Origin: Oscillospiraceae bacterium
GTDB taxonomy: Bacteria; Bacillota; Clostridia; Oscillospirales; Ruminococcaceae
Length of the DNA stretch: 43,340 nucleotides
NCBI GenBank assembly: GCA_016296505.1
Contig: JAEDJD010000016.1
Coordinates: 1 to 43,340, forward strand
Direction of reading: 5' to 3'
Part shown: positions 32,401 to 39,789 of the stretch, piece after piece
How the letters are laid out: the number at the start of each line of letters is the position of its first letter
How positions within the stretch are numbered: position 1 is the first letter of the stretch
Position numbers and translations under genes: made by a program
Notes under the pieces: model-generated
The model's database searches: none
The model's input: the letters and a program-made list of their open reading frames with translations, nothing else
What the model was told of the DNA's origin: nothing

Positions 32401-32597
32401 TTGATGACGCACAGCTTGTGCTGCTCGAATATGTCAATCTGATGGCTGGATTGGAACGCACACTGAGCGATCGTCAAACGCTTGCCGCAGACGTCAACGG
32501 CGATCACACAATCTCCGTCAATGACGCGCAGTATATTCTTTCTTACTATACCGAGCAATTGGCTGGAAAAACGCCTTCTTGGGACGACATCATCTGA
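29463..32597 (+). CDS. secreted BspA-type leucine-rich-repeat protein with C-terminal dockerin
   Basis: A 1044-aa secreted protein. A signal peptide (about 1-30) is followed by a domain with an LDIDFDGELELVAG VCBS/FG-GAP-like motif (about 60-80) and a GENLIWTLDSAGTLTISG lead-in (about 260). Then come about thirteen 23-residue BspA repeats of the type SLTSITIPDSVTSIGDFAF (about 300-625). A Thr-rich linker (about 670-710) leads to a second, more divergent LRR block (720-920), a second Thr-rich linker and a type I dockerin (about 970-1040; GDVSNDGTVS and ADVNGDHTIS loops). The dockerin suggests attachment to a cohesin scaffold or surface. BspA proteins bind host or carbohydrate ligands. The repeats are nearly identical at DNA level, a sign of recent duplication. 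Confidence 0.92.
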   Translation: MKRIISMILAWSMCTAMFVSNATVSPVTVDAVSEKTAIDIFVDNYSIWNELPLLSDGFSAVSFLDIDFDGELELVAGSQSGSDWSTAIEFYKIDGDKVIGLKTEEDLVYSFDIMDGDMSLYRDEDGELAYYGYDRTRSGMFYYGSDFGSFKYNPYSKYVEYTTYFANGYEMLYNSETKQNDEVQWYYGSSSESQISETEYEKLKKDTLSSLTDMQLTYKFVDIRNVAAEDELRDALSEAYEAFSYTGSNTDIVASGECGENLIWTLDSAGTLTISGQGAMKNWYYASDVPWRSYQDNISKVKIENGVTNIGEYAFYNCKSLTSITIPDSVTIIGNKAFCNCSSLASITIPKSVTSIGVWAFAWCKSLTSITFPEIVPSIGRDAFSYTPWLEAERKENPLVIVNGTLIDGKTCSDDVVIPDSVTSIGSNAFYGHYSLTSITIPDSVTSIGYAAFDNCSSLASITIPDSVTNIGGFAFSGCDKLTSITIPDSVTSIGGAAFYECSSLASITIPDSVTSIGDSAFSGCDKLTSITIPDSVTSIGDSAFYACSSLASITIPDSVTSIGDFAFDACSSLTSITIPKSVTSIGDFAFYACSSLTSITIPKSVTSIGWNSFYSCESLTSITFENPECTIYDSEDTISSTATIYGYEGSTAQAYAQKYDREFVALENVITTTTTTATTTITTKTTTAATTTSKPISTITATASATTATVNGLKYEIESDGSVTIYDYTGDASYLEIPQTIEGKPVRKIGQCAFEENLNIKNVVLPDTITEIAYKAFADCKELESINFPDSLKKIGDYAFTTCHSLKSIDLNQVEQIGQCTFQLCISLTAITVPGTITNIPDHAFHGCHSVEKLVFEEGVTSIESDAALNSYSLSEIVLPKSVTSIGEHGLGFTYYYPNYTRIDLTISGYTGTAAEVYANQYGFDFYAIDGSNTTTTTTAATTTATTATTTTTPTTTTTTSPDSGILLGDVSNDGTVSIDDAQLVLLEYVNLMAGLERTLSDRQTLAADVNGDHTISVNDAQYILSYYTEQLAGKTPSWDDII
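30370..31330 (+). repeat. tandem 69-bp repeat array inside the BspA-like gene
   Basis: Units of 69 bp (23 codons), about 13 in number, most similar between 30780 and 31310 where many differ by only a few bases. Unequal recombination or slippage could change copy number. Confidence 0.9.
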
Positions 32598-32607
32598 ATA
32601 TCTGATA

Positions 32608-32652
32608 AAAAATACGGGGAGGCGGTGTAATCTGCCTTCCCGTATTTTTGAC
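32608..32652 (+). terminator. terminator of the BspA-like gene
   Basis: AAAAATACGGG pairs with CCCGTATTTTT (32608-32618 with 32639-32649), with AGGC/GCCT inside the stem and T residues at the 3' side. Confidence 0.85.
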
Positions 32653-32710
32653 AGATTTCCATTGTGCTTGCCGCTCCTGTTCCCTCCTGTACTATGAGTT
32701 GTTACTTCTC

Positions 32711-32790
32711 ATTATACAGGGTTTTCTTTCGCGGCTCAATTTTTTTATCATTTCTGCCATTAGTGGCTCAGTTTTATTTTAGCATACATA
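32711..32790 (-). mobile_element. possible IS21-family terminal remnant
   Basis: The direct repeats GGCTCAATTTTTTTA and GGCTCAGTTTTATTTTA (from about 32734 and 32763) have the look of the multiple subterminal repeats (TTGAGCC ACTA...) of IS21-like elements. A minus-strand promoter is embedded (TTGAGC 32739-32734, 17 bp, TATAAT 32716-32711). No istA or istB coding sequence remains. Between 32653 and 32975 I see no gene. Confidence 0.4.
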
Positions 32791-32888
32791 AGCTCAACAC
32801 CTTTGTCATAGAGTTGCATATAAAATGGAATGGTAGAGATATTCCAGTATAACAAATTTCAGTTTATCTAATAAAATAATGATTACAT

Positions 32889-32926
32889 AGCCGTCTGTGA
32901 CGAACACTCACAAACGGCTTTTTTAT
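32889..32926 (+). terminator. plus-strand terminator-like hairpin
   Basis: AGCCGT-c-TGTGA / TCACA-a-ACGGCT followed by TTTTTT. There is no intact plus-strand gene before it, so it may belong to the lost element. Confidence 0.6.
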
Positions 32927-32967
32927 TGCAGAACCGAGGTGAGTGCGGGATTCAGTTTGATTGCGCT

Positions 32968-33001
32968 GAAAGAATCAGGCGGATGCAATACCGCATTCCG
33001 C
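32968..33001 (-). terminator. terminator of the GH25 gene
   Basis: On the minus strand AGGCGG-a-ATGC / GCATCCGCCT with a 6-nt loop, followed by GATTCTTTC. Confidence 0.6.
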
Positions 33002-33012
33002 CTTTACAGCCT

Positions 33013-33804
33013 TTATTTCTCAGGAATTTTCAAAACCTGCCCTGTGAAAATCGTATCGGATTTCAGATTGTTCAGTATTTTGATTTCGGCATATCTCGCA
33101 CCGCTGCCAAGATATTTCTCTGCAATGCTCCATAGGGTTTCATTTTTGACAACCCTATGTTCCCTGTGTTTGGGAACAGAGGATTTGGGATAGCCGTTCA
33201 GTCCTGCCTTTTTCATCGTAGCCGGATAATTCTCATAGCCGTAATTCAGGTCAACTGCGGAGCCGATGCCTTTGACCGTACCGGTATGGCTGTACTGCCA
33301 GATGCCGTGTTCATACTTAAAATCGGTTTTCGCAACACCTGTATGCGCTACCCATACGGCGTATTGGTTCATGAAATCGGCAGTAAATACGGACTCCAGA
33401 AAAGCTTTATAGCTATAGATACCGACCCAGTATCCGGCGGACTCCATCGCGGTGCAGAAGGCAGCGGCAATCTCCTGCAAACGTCTGTCAGATAAACCAA
33501 GCTGGGTTTTATCCTCGATATCAAAATAAATCGGATAGTCAAATCTCTTTCCGGCAATGGATTTCAGACAGGTATCCGCTTCTCGCTTTGCCTCGTCGGC
33601 GGTCAGCGCATAGCTGTACCAGTACGCACCCGTATAAATCGCGTTTTCCATGCAGCCAGCAAAATTTCGCTCAAAGCTCGTATCTTTCTGAGAAATCTCT
33701 CGTCCGTAACCTGCACGCAGAATCGCAAATTCCACCGCATCAGCCTTGACCTGTTTCCAGTCGATTGCGCCTTGATGCGAGGAAACATCAATACCTTTGT
33801 TCAT
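33013..33804 (-). CDS. GH25 lysozyme (N-acetylmuramidase) with LysM domain
   Basis: A 263-aa peptidoglycan hydrolase. The GH25 domain shows DVSSHQG (D6) and YFDIED (D95, E97), the catalytic and neighbouring acidic residues, and YSYKAF/WQYSHTG strands of the barrel. A LysM module (about 217-261: HRVVKNETLWSIAEKYLG to KIPEK) binds glycan. There is no signal peptide, as in phage endolysins that rely on a holin, but no holin or other phage gene is next to it. AGGAGG precedes the ATG, and it has its own promoter. Confidence 0.93.
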   Translation of the reverse strand: MNKGIDVSSHQGAIDWKQVKADAVEFAILRAGYGREISQKDTSFERNFAGCMENAIYTGAYWYSYALTADEAKREADTCLKSIAGKRFDYPIYFDIEDKTQLGLSDRRLQEIAAAFCTAMESAGYWVGIYSYKAFLESVFTADFMNQYAVWVAHTGVAKTDFKYEHGIWQYSHTGTVKGIGSAVDLNYGYENYPATMKKAGLNGYPKSSVPKHREHRVVKNETLWSIAEKYLGSGARYAEIKILNNLKSDTIFTGQVLKIPEK

Positions 33805-33824
33805 GCTCTTACCTCCTGCTTATT

Positions 33825-33853
33825 ATGATATGCTCGCTTTTGGAAAGTGACAA
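33825..33853 (-). promoter_or_regulatory. promoter of the GH25 gene
   Basis: Minus strand TTGTCA (33853-33848), 17-bp spacer, TATCAT (33830-33825). It begins right after the permease terminator. Confidence 0.65.
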
Positions 33854-33854
33854 T

Positions 33855-33904
33855 GAACAAAACAAAACGCTGTCATTCGGACAAAATCCCAATGACAGCG
33901 TTTT
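33855..33904 (-). terminator. terminator of the ATP-grasp/permease operon
   Basis: A perfect 14-bp stem (AAAACGCTGTCATT and complement, 33864-33877 with 33891-33904), followed on the minus strand by TTTTGTTTTG. Confidence 0.85.
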
Positions 33905-33944
33905 GATATTGACTCTATCAGTCGAAATGCACGCAGCAAATCAT

Positions 33945-35351
33945 TTATACATCTATGGTACCAAATTCTTTTTTATAGTGTTTTTTGCATAGCAGATAGA
34001 AACTCAAACCAAGCAAAGCCCATCCGCCAACAATGATCCACTCCTGAAGCGTTAATGTACAGCCTGAACCGGGTATCAGATACAGTACAACCATAAATCC
34101 TGATAATACGGAAGCTGCGATACCAACCAGTTTATAATGCTTTACCTTGAACGGTCGGTTCATATCCGGCTGTTTCTTACGAAGCACCAGAAACGACATC
34201 GAAACCATACAATATGCAAGACAGCAGGCAAAGCTTGCAGCGTTTGAGATCCATACAAGCATTGTTTTTCCGAAGAACGGAGCCGCCAGTGACAGAACGC
34301 CAATCAGAAGCAATGCGTTTACAGGTGTTTTATGCTTCGGATGCAGTTTCGAGAATCTGCCCGGAATCATCTTTGCTTCCGCCATAGAATAGATTGCTCT
34401 GCTTCCTCCGATCAGGAAAGAATTCCAGCTTGTCACAACGCCGCAAAGTCCGCCAAGAATCAATACCTTAGCCATAACGGAACTGTTGAACACCTTTTCC
34501 ATTGCAGTAGCTGTTACAAGACCTGATCCCTTCATTGCCTCTGTGATGCCATCAGGGTTCAATGCAAAACCAACCGCAAACACAACAAGTCCATAAAAAA
34601 CAACGGCACTAACAATAGATAAGAGCATAATCTTTGAAATCTTTTTCAATGGAATATTGATTTCCTCTGCAACCTGTGGAATGACGTCAAAACCAAAAAG
34701 GAAGAATGGCGCTACAACTGCAACGGAAAGAATATTCTTGACCGAACCGATTCCTTCGCCAATGATGATCTGACCTTCCAGATTCTCTGCAGAACCGTTA
34801 AACACGGAGGCAGCAACCAGTATAATGCCGACTGCGGCAATCGCGATTGTCAGAACTGTCTGAAAGACCGACGCTGCTTTAATTCCCAAAATATTGATCA
34901 AAAGAATCATGATTGTGAACAGGGACGCTACGATTACGCCTGTCAGATATACGTCCGAGCCTTCTATGGTATACATATATCCCTGCGCAAACGAAGGGAG
35001 AATATATTGCATAATCGCCGGAAGTGATACAGCCTCAAAACACACAACGCCGATATAGCTCAGAATCAGCGCCCATGTACAGATAAACGAACCGGTCGCT
35101 CCAAACGCCTTGTAACTAAATACGTGTTCTCCGCCTACTTTCGGCATGGCAGGCGTTAATTCTGCATATGTCATACCAACGAAATATATCATGATACCGC
35201 CGATAATAAATCCAATGATTGTACCGATAACGCCTGCTTTTTCAATCCAGCCGCCAGATGAAACCACCCAACCCCATCCAATCATTGCGCCAAATGCAAC
35301 GACAAGAATATCAGTCGCGCTCATTACCTTCTTGAATCTTTCTTTATTCAT
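33945..35351 (-). CDS. APC-superfamily amino acid permease
   Basis: A 468-aa membrane protein with about 12 helices. The first helix has GAMIGWGW, matching the G-S/A-x-I-G substrate-backbone motif of amino-acid/polyamine transporters; EINIPLKKI and the following SKLHPKHKTP loop are also typical. The C-terminal loop EWIIVGGW and a basic tail complete the fold. It starts 14 nt after the ornithine-cyclodeaminase-family gene and ends the operon. It could import the precursor or export the product of the cluster; substrate is not readable. Confidence 0.92.
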   Translation of the reverse strand: MNKERFKKVMSATDILVVAFGAMIGWGWVVSSGGWIEKAGVIGTIIGFIIGGIMIYFVGMTYAELTPAMPKVGGEHVFSYKAFGATGSFICTWALILSYIGVVCFEAVSLPAIMQYILPSFAQGYMYTIEGSDVYLTGVIVASLFTIMILLINILGIKAASVFQTVLTIAIAAVGIILVAASVFNGSAENLEGQIIIGEGIGSVKNILSVAVVAPFFLFGFDVIPQVAEEINIPLKKISKIMLLSIVSAVVFYGLVVFAVGFALNPDGITEAMKGSGLVTATAMEKVFNSSVMAKVLILGGLCGVVTSWNSFLIGGSRAIYSMAEAKMIPGRFSKLHPKHKTPVNALLLIGVLSLAAPFFGKTMLVWISNAASFACCLAYCMVSMSFLVLRKKQPDMNRPFKVKHYKLVGIAASVLSGFMVVLYLIPGSGCTLTLQEWIIVGGWALLGLSFYLLCKKHYKKEFGTIDV

Positions 35352-35365
35352 AAGTCACCTCTTTC

Positions 35366-36505
35366 TTATTTCATCAACTCAGGCTCGTTCCAAAGATTCA
35401 GCTTTGTTCCGATCCCTGCTGCAACGGCTTTATGATAACAGTCATAAGCCCATGCAACGTCTTCAACCGGCATTCCGCCCACGGCATAAACAATGATCTG
35501 CTCATCGTCTTTCCGTCCGCTATGCTCACCCGCAAGAATACCGCCAATATCCACGATGTCCTCTCGATTCAGCTTCTTCTCGCTGACTGCGTCAAAAAAT
35601 CCCATTCCAAGAAGTGTGGATACATTCTTCTGTGTCGGCAGCGGATATCCAGCTCCCCAGCCTTCATACATTTTATAATTATCCGCTACAACCTTGACAT
35701 TCGCATCCGCCAGAAAGTCTGTAGAAATCAGCAATGCGGAAGCGCTGATTACAAGCGCGCCCTTCTTAACCCACTCTTGTTCAATGCGGGGATTATCCTC
35801 ATATTTCGCAGCGTTTGACGTACCAAAATAAATGATATCGGAATCCCGACAAGTATCCTCAATGGTATTGCAGGCAACGACGGATTCCAGTGCAGGATAT
35901 TTGTTCTTTGCATGATCAATGAACTTATCAAGGCTTGCCTGACCGCGTCCTTTCACCTTGACAACCTTAATATCCGGCTGTGTTTCCATGATTGCGTCAA
36001 GCGTATATGTTGACATAACGCCCGGACCGATCATACCAAGAATTTCAGGATTTTTCTTTGAAAGATGCTTTGTACCGACGCCTGCCGCTGCTGCGGTACG
36101 CATTGCACTGAGTACGTTTGCAGACATATATGCAATCGGAGCGCCGGTATCAATATCCATCAATGTCATCATCAGAATCGAACGGGGAAGTCCCTTATCC
36201 TTATTGGTATGATGAGAACCATAGGACTTAATTCCGAACATATGGAATCTTCCGCCCAGATACGCGGGCATTGTCATAAAACGATAATCCGGAGCGTGAA
36301 CCGGCATTCCCTCTATATCGGACTCTTTCGGGAATGAAACACGGATACCGTGTTCATTGGCGTCCTCGCCGCCCATTCTGTAATCGCCCTGGTACAGAAG
36401 CGCAAACATATCCTCCATCGCAGTAATACAGCCTGCCATATCCTTTACGCCTGCGTCCAGCATATCCTGTTCATTCAGATATAAAAAATCAATTTTGCTA
36501 TTCAT
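35366..36505 (-). CDS. ornithine cyclodeaminase/mu-crystallin family protein
   Basis: A 379-aa NAD(P)-binding protein. The family includes ornithine cyclodeaminase, alanine and ketimine reductases, and enzymes of non-protein amino acid synthesis. The central Rossmann fold has GMIGPGVMSTYTLDA; MSANVLSAMRTAAAAGVGTKHL precedes it, where a substrate-carboxylate Arg lies in the RTAAA motif. The protein is longer than the usual 310-350 aa, mainly through extra N-terminal loops. GAGAGG lies 8 nt before ATG 36505 and only 2 nt before ATG 36511, so I take 36505. The exact reaction is unknown; some close relatives carry other amine-metabolism names, which I cannot confirm. Confidence 0.85.
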   Translation of the reverse strand: MNSKIDFLYLNEQDMLDAGVKDMAGCITAMEDMFALLYQGDYRMGGEDANEHGIRVSFPKESDIEGMPVHAPDYRFMTMPAYLGGRFHMFGIKSYGSHHTNKDKGLPRSILMMTLMDIDTGAPIAYMSANVLSAMRTAAAAGVGTKHLSKKNPEILGMIGPGVMSTYTLDAIMETQPDIKVVKVKGRGQASLDKFIDHAKNKYPALESVVACNTIEDTCRDSDIIYFGTSNAAKYEDNPRIEQEWVKKGALVISASALLISTDFLADANVKVVADNYKMYEGWGAGYPLPTQKNVSTLLGMGFFDAVSEKKLNREDIVDIGGILAGEHSGRKDDEQIIVYAVGGMPVEDVAWAYDCYHKAVAAGIGTKLNLWNEPELMK

Positions 36506-36510
36506 TTCCA

Positions 36511-37791
36511 TTACCTCTCAAATAAAATTCTTGAAGGATCTATGATCGGATTCAGTATATTAGATCCATCTGTTCCTGTTATGATAAGCTTATCTTGAAT
36601 CAGGTTGATCAATTTCTGCATTTCTTCCTTGGTTTTCGTGGCGCAAAGAATATACGCAAATACCTGTGCAGTCGTTCCTCTTGACATCAATTTCTCACCA
36701 ACATCATGAAGCTGACAAAACTGTAATACGCCGTTTTCTTTTTCTATTTCTTCTTTACCAGCGACACTGCAAATCGTTCCCGGCTTTAAAGTTGCTGTGA
36801 TAATCATACCATAACCATCAAAGAAAGGATTGCTCTTTTGGATTTCTGTTTTATCCATATCGCCAGTTAATGAAAATTTAATCAGTTCCTTTATCTGGTT
36901 ATATTTCGAGAAATAATCTATAATTTTATATGAAAATCCGCCATTTAAACGATAGCCGATTTCATGGACATAATAATTATGATTTTCATAAAAACCCTGT
37001 ACAAAGATAAATCCGTCATTCATTTCATTATCCTTGAAGAATTTTCTGACAGAGCCATCCATTTTTTCTATCCATTCTGAAAGGTGTACGGATGGAAATA
37101 ACATACCCTGTCCGACAGGAGCAATTTCTGTATCTGCTATATTTACATATCTGTCGCCCATACCTGTTAAATAGCATTCTCCGTGATTCAACATATAGTA
37201 AACGCTGAACTCACAGTGTGGATCCATTGCCTTCTCAATCAGGATTTCACCGCATTTTGAATACGACAGTGCTTTTTGTGCACACTCGTTGAGCATAGCT
37301 GTTTCATAGCACTTCACGACGCCTCTTGAACCGCTGTTATCTACGGGCTTCATTACTACGGGAGGTACGATTTCCTTCAATACTTCACTGTAGTTATCTT
37401 TGTTCGCGATCTTCCAAGGAACAACCTGAACGCCTGATTTTTCACAAGCTGACTTGAACTTTTCTTTGTTAATTGCCATATCAATATTTGCAGCGTTTCC
37501 CCAAAATGGTCTGTTGATTTTTTCACATATCTGCTGTGCATATGGGAGAAGCATATCAACATAACCGGTTATCACGCCATCAATCTTCTCTTTGCGGCAT
37601 AATTCAGCAACACCGTCCACATCAAGCGCATTTACCATATATGAATGTTCTGCAATTTTTTTTGCAGGAGAGTCTTCAATATAATCCGTCACAAAAGTTT
37701 CAACACCCATTGATTGCGCCTCGCGAATGATCTCACAAGCTGGCCGCACGCCGCCAAGCAGCAGGAGCTTTTTGCCTTTCAAGCCATCCAT
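36511..37791 (-). CDS. ATP-grasp domain ligase (second of two)
   Basis: A 426-aa protein. The N-terminal Rossmann-like preATP-grasp domain begins KKLLLLGGVRPACEIIREAQ. The ATP-grasp domain has VVMKPVDNSGSRGV (phosphate-binding loop), a LIEKAM hinge and a metal-binding end EIGYRLNGG. Such enzymes join a carboxylate to an amine through an acyl phosphate. In the C-terminal part the ITATLKPGTI segment resembles the lid of carboxylase or D-Ala-D-Ala-like ligases. ATG 37791 has AGGAGG 9 nt upstream. The stop overlaps the next gene (TAATG). Substrates unknown. Confidence 0.9.
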   Translation of the reverse strand: MDGLKGKKLLLLGGVRPACEIIREAQSMGVETFVTDYIEDSPAKKIAEHSYMVNALDVDGVAELCRKEKIDGVITGYVDMLLPYAQQICEKINRPFWGNAANIDMAINKEKFKSACEKSGVQVVPWKIANKDNYSEVLKEIVPPVVMKPVDNSGSRGVVKCYETAMLNECAQKALSYSKCGEILIEKAMDPHCEFSVYYMLNHGECYLTGMGDRYVNIADTEIAPVGQGMLFPSVHLSEWIEKMDGSVRKFFKDNEMNDGFIFVQGFYENHNYYVHEIGYRLNGGFSYKIIDYFSKYNQIKELIKFSLTGDMDKTEIQKSNPFFDGYGMIITATLKPGTICSVAGKEEIEKENGVLQFCQLHDVGEKLMSRGTTAQVFAYILCATKTKEEMQKLINLIQDKLIITGTDGSNILNPIIDPSRILFER

Positions 37792-37842
37792 CAATATCGT
37801 CCTCCTGATTCTCATTATATTGTTTACCAAAACTTCATAACC

Positions 37843-37871
37843 ATTATATAATAAAAAAAACTCAGGTACAA
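37843..37871 (-). promoter_or_regulatory. promoter nested in the upstream terminator
   Basis: Minus strand TTGTAC (37871-37866), 17-bp spacer, TATAAT (37848-37843). The -35 box lies in the terminator stem and the spacer includes the eight-T tract. It would start the second transcription unit (ATP-grasp, OCD-family protein, permease). Confidence 0.55.
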
Positions 37872-37893
37872 CCGACCATTGGTTTACCTGAGC
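37853..37893 (-). terminator. terminator after the HTH-RmlA gene
   Basis: On the minus strand CTCAGGTAAACC pairs with GGTTGTACCTGAG (bulged), followed by eight T residues. Confidence 0.8.
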
Positions 37894-37900
37894 GCACGCA

Positions 37901-38797
37901 TTATTCAATAAATTTCCTGTTTTTCGCAATTTGTTCAAGGTCGTAGACATCTTTGCCCATACGCTTTTTCAACATTCTGAGGAACACAGATATATCCCAT
38001 AAAGCGTCCTCGTCAGAAATGAGATATTCTATCATGCCATTTCCAACAGGTTCTGCATAAAGCGGTGTGATTTTTGTAAGATCGGCAATCTTGCTGATCT
38101 CATGAAAATATTTCTTCGGAAAAAAGACGATCGGTACAGCGCAGTGTGATTTCGCACCATTTTGCGCGTTTTTCACCATTTTATGCTTATCATAGAAAAC
38201 GACAGTCTCTCCCTCCGAAGCCTCTTTATCTATGGTAAGCAGCGATACGCCGCCGAATCTTGACATTGCACGCTGAAAATATTTTGTCAGATTCGGGCCA
38301 TGTATAAAAGGATGATCCAAGACAACCATCGTATTTACGGCGACCGGAGGTATCCATTCTTCCGCAAGAAATCTCAATCGGATGCCGTACCGTTCTCCAT
38401 TTCCGATGGTTTTTTCGATATACGCCCGATCTTTTTCGGAACAGGATATATATATATCACCGATGCCGGCAAGCATGAAATAACTCAGATAGAAGTAAAC
38501 CAACGGTTTATCGTAAGCCATAGAACCTGCAAAAATATCCTGACATTCCTTCAATAATAAAAGCCCCTGCCACGACTTTTCCAGATATGTGATATTTCCC
38601 TCCAGCAGGTTATCCACATCACAATTGAGGAGCAGAGAAAGCTTGGCGATGATGGATACGTCAGGAATGGACAAACCTCTCTCCCATTTTGATACCGCCT
38701 TATCCGTCACATTCAGGCAATCCGCCAGCTCGCGCTGCGTATATCCCACCTGAATTCTGAGCGCTTTGATGGCTGCCCCGATTTTTACGGCGTCCAT
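37901..38797 (-). CDS. XRE-type helix-turn-helix protein fused to an RmlA-like nucleotidyltransferase domain
   Basis: A 298-aa protein. Residues about 5-65 form a Cro/C1-type helix-turn-helix (YTQRELADCLNVTDKAVSKWE). The remainder aligns in order with glucose-1-phosphate thymidylyltransferase (RmlA): YDKPLVYFYLSYFMLAGI and GDIYISCSEKDRAYIEKTIG, then GNGERYGIRLRF and VVLDHPFIHGPNLTKYFQRA. The end matches the RmlA C-terminal helices (ALWDISVFLRMLKKRMGK). The N-terminal G-x-G-T-R-L nucleotide loop is missing, its place taken by the HTH, so catalysis is unlikely. I infer a sensor of a sugar nucleotide or nucleotide that controls the cluster. The alignment is from memory of the family, not computed. 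Confidence 0.82.
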   Translation of the reverse strand: MDAVKIGAAIKALRIQVGYTQRELADCLNVTDKAVSKWERGLSIPDVSIIAKLSLLLNCDVDNLLEGNITYLEKSWQGLLLLKECQDIFAGSMAYDKPLVYFYLSYFMLAGIGDIYISCSEKDRAYIEKTIGNGERYGIRLRFLAEEWIPPVAVNTMVVLDHPFIHGPNLTKYFQRAMSRFGGVSLLTIDKEASEGETVVFYDKHKMVKNAQNGAKSHCAVPIVFFPKKYFHEISKIADLTKITPLYAEPVGNGMIEYLISDEDALWDISVFLRMLKKRMGKDVYDLEQIAKNRKFIE

Positions 38798-38822
38798 TTT
38801 CTCACCAGCCTCTCTGCAATGA

Positions 38823-39776
38823 TCATCCCTTGTATATTTCGGATACAGCGTCGGCGATATATTCTATATCGTGAATATCATACCTCTGGTCGCAAGGCAA
38901 AGGCAGAATCTGCGCTACCATCCGGTACTCTAAGCTGTCTGATTCTGTTTCACGCAGCACATTCGGCCATAAAGTCGGTATATATATTTTTTTCTGCTGT
39001 AACGCCTTGCGCAGCGCAGAGCCATTGCTTACCATAAGCGGATAGGCAAACGCGCCCTCAACTTCTCTTAATTCCAGTTGATTGATCCTGCGCAGCATTT
39101 CATGATACGTTTTGAAATTCTGTGTACGTCTTTGCTTTACATATTCATAATCAATTCCGTGCAGAAGATTCTCTGTTAACTTTGACATTCGCTTGATTGG
39201 TTCATCTGCAAACATATGATTATTCATTGCATATTCCGAATAAAATTCTGACGCGGTTCTTTCATAACGGCCAAGCAGAAAACGCATTCGATCAAATGAT
39301 TCGTCAAGCGGAAGCTCCGTATGCAGATCTGCGTCGGTGTAAAGAAACGCGCCGTCAGCGACTCCGAAAAATTTCCGACACGTATACAATGTATCAGTAT
39401 GTGCAATCGGTTCCTCAAAATATGCCTGCGCATGATCAATGATGACCTGATCATACTCTTTTTTGAGTCCGCGCAGATCATCCATGGTAAGCTGACCATA
39501 ATAATTCATGACGTATAACCATTCGTCGTCTTCCAGTTCCGGAGACTCCGGCAAAAACGCTTCATTGATATGATAAAAACGCAGTGCAACGCCGTATTTT
39601 CTGCACAAGTCAAATACGCTGTCGCACATAAAAAAGGGAAGTAAGAGCTTTTTGATATTCCTTGCTTTGATGAGATAAGCCAGACAATTTCTTCCACAGT
39701 TCAGCGCTTTCGCCTGATTATGGAGCATCGGAAGCCTGTAGGTATCAAGCTCTATATATCCGCCGTATTCCTTCAT
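38823..39776 (-). CDS. DegT/DnrJ/EryC1-like PLP-dependent enzyme
   Basis: A 317-aa protein of the sugar-aminotransferase fold. D114-H-A-Q117 (IIDHAQAYF) corresponds to the pyridoxal-contact Asp and Gln. K135 in CRKFFGVADGAF fits the Schiff-base Lys of the subgroup with (R)K-x-F-P/G-x-x-DGA. It is shorter than typical members (about 370-400 aa), mostly at the C terminus. ATG 39776 lies 13 nt after the first ATP-grasp stop. Possible products are an amino sugar or aminated precursor; the reaction is unknown. Confidence 0.78.
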   Translation of the reverse strand: MKEYGGYIELDTYRLPMLHNQAKALNCGRNCLAYLIKARNIKKLLLPFFMCDSVFDLCRKYGVALRFYHINEAFLPESPELEDDEWLYVMNYYGQLTMDDLRGLKKEYDQVIIDHAQAYFEEPIAHTDTLYTCRKFFGVADGAFLYTDADLHTELPLDESFDRMRFLLGRYERTASEFYSEYAMNNHMFADEPIKRMSKLTENLLHGIDYEYVKQRRTQNFKTYHEMLRRINQLELREVEGAFAYPLMVSNGSALRKALQQKKIYIPTLWPNVLRETESDSLEYRMVAQILPLPCDQRYDIHDIEYIADAVSEIYKG

Positions 39777-39789
39777 GTTCCACCCTATC

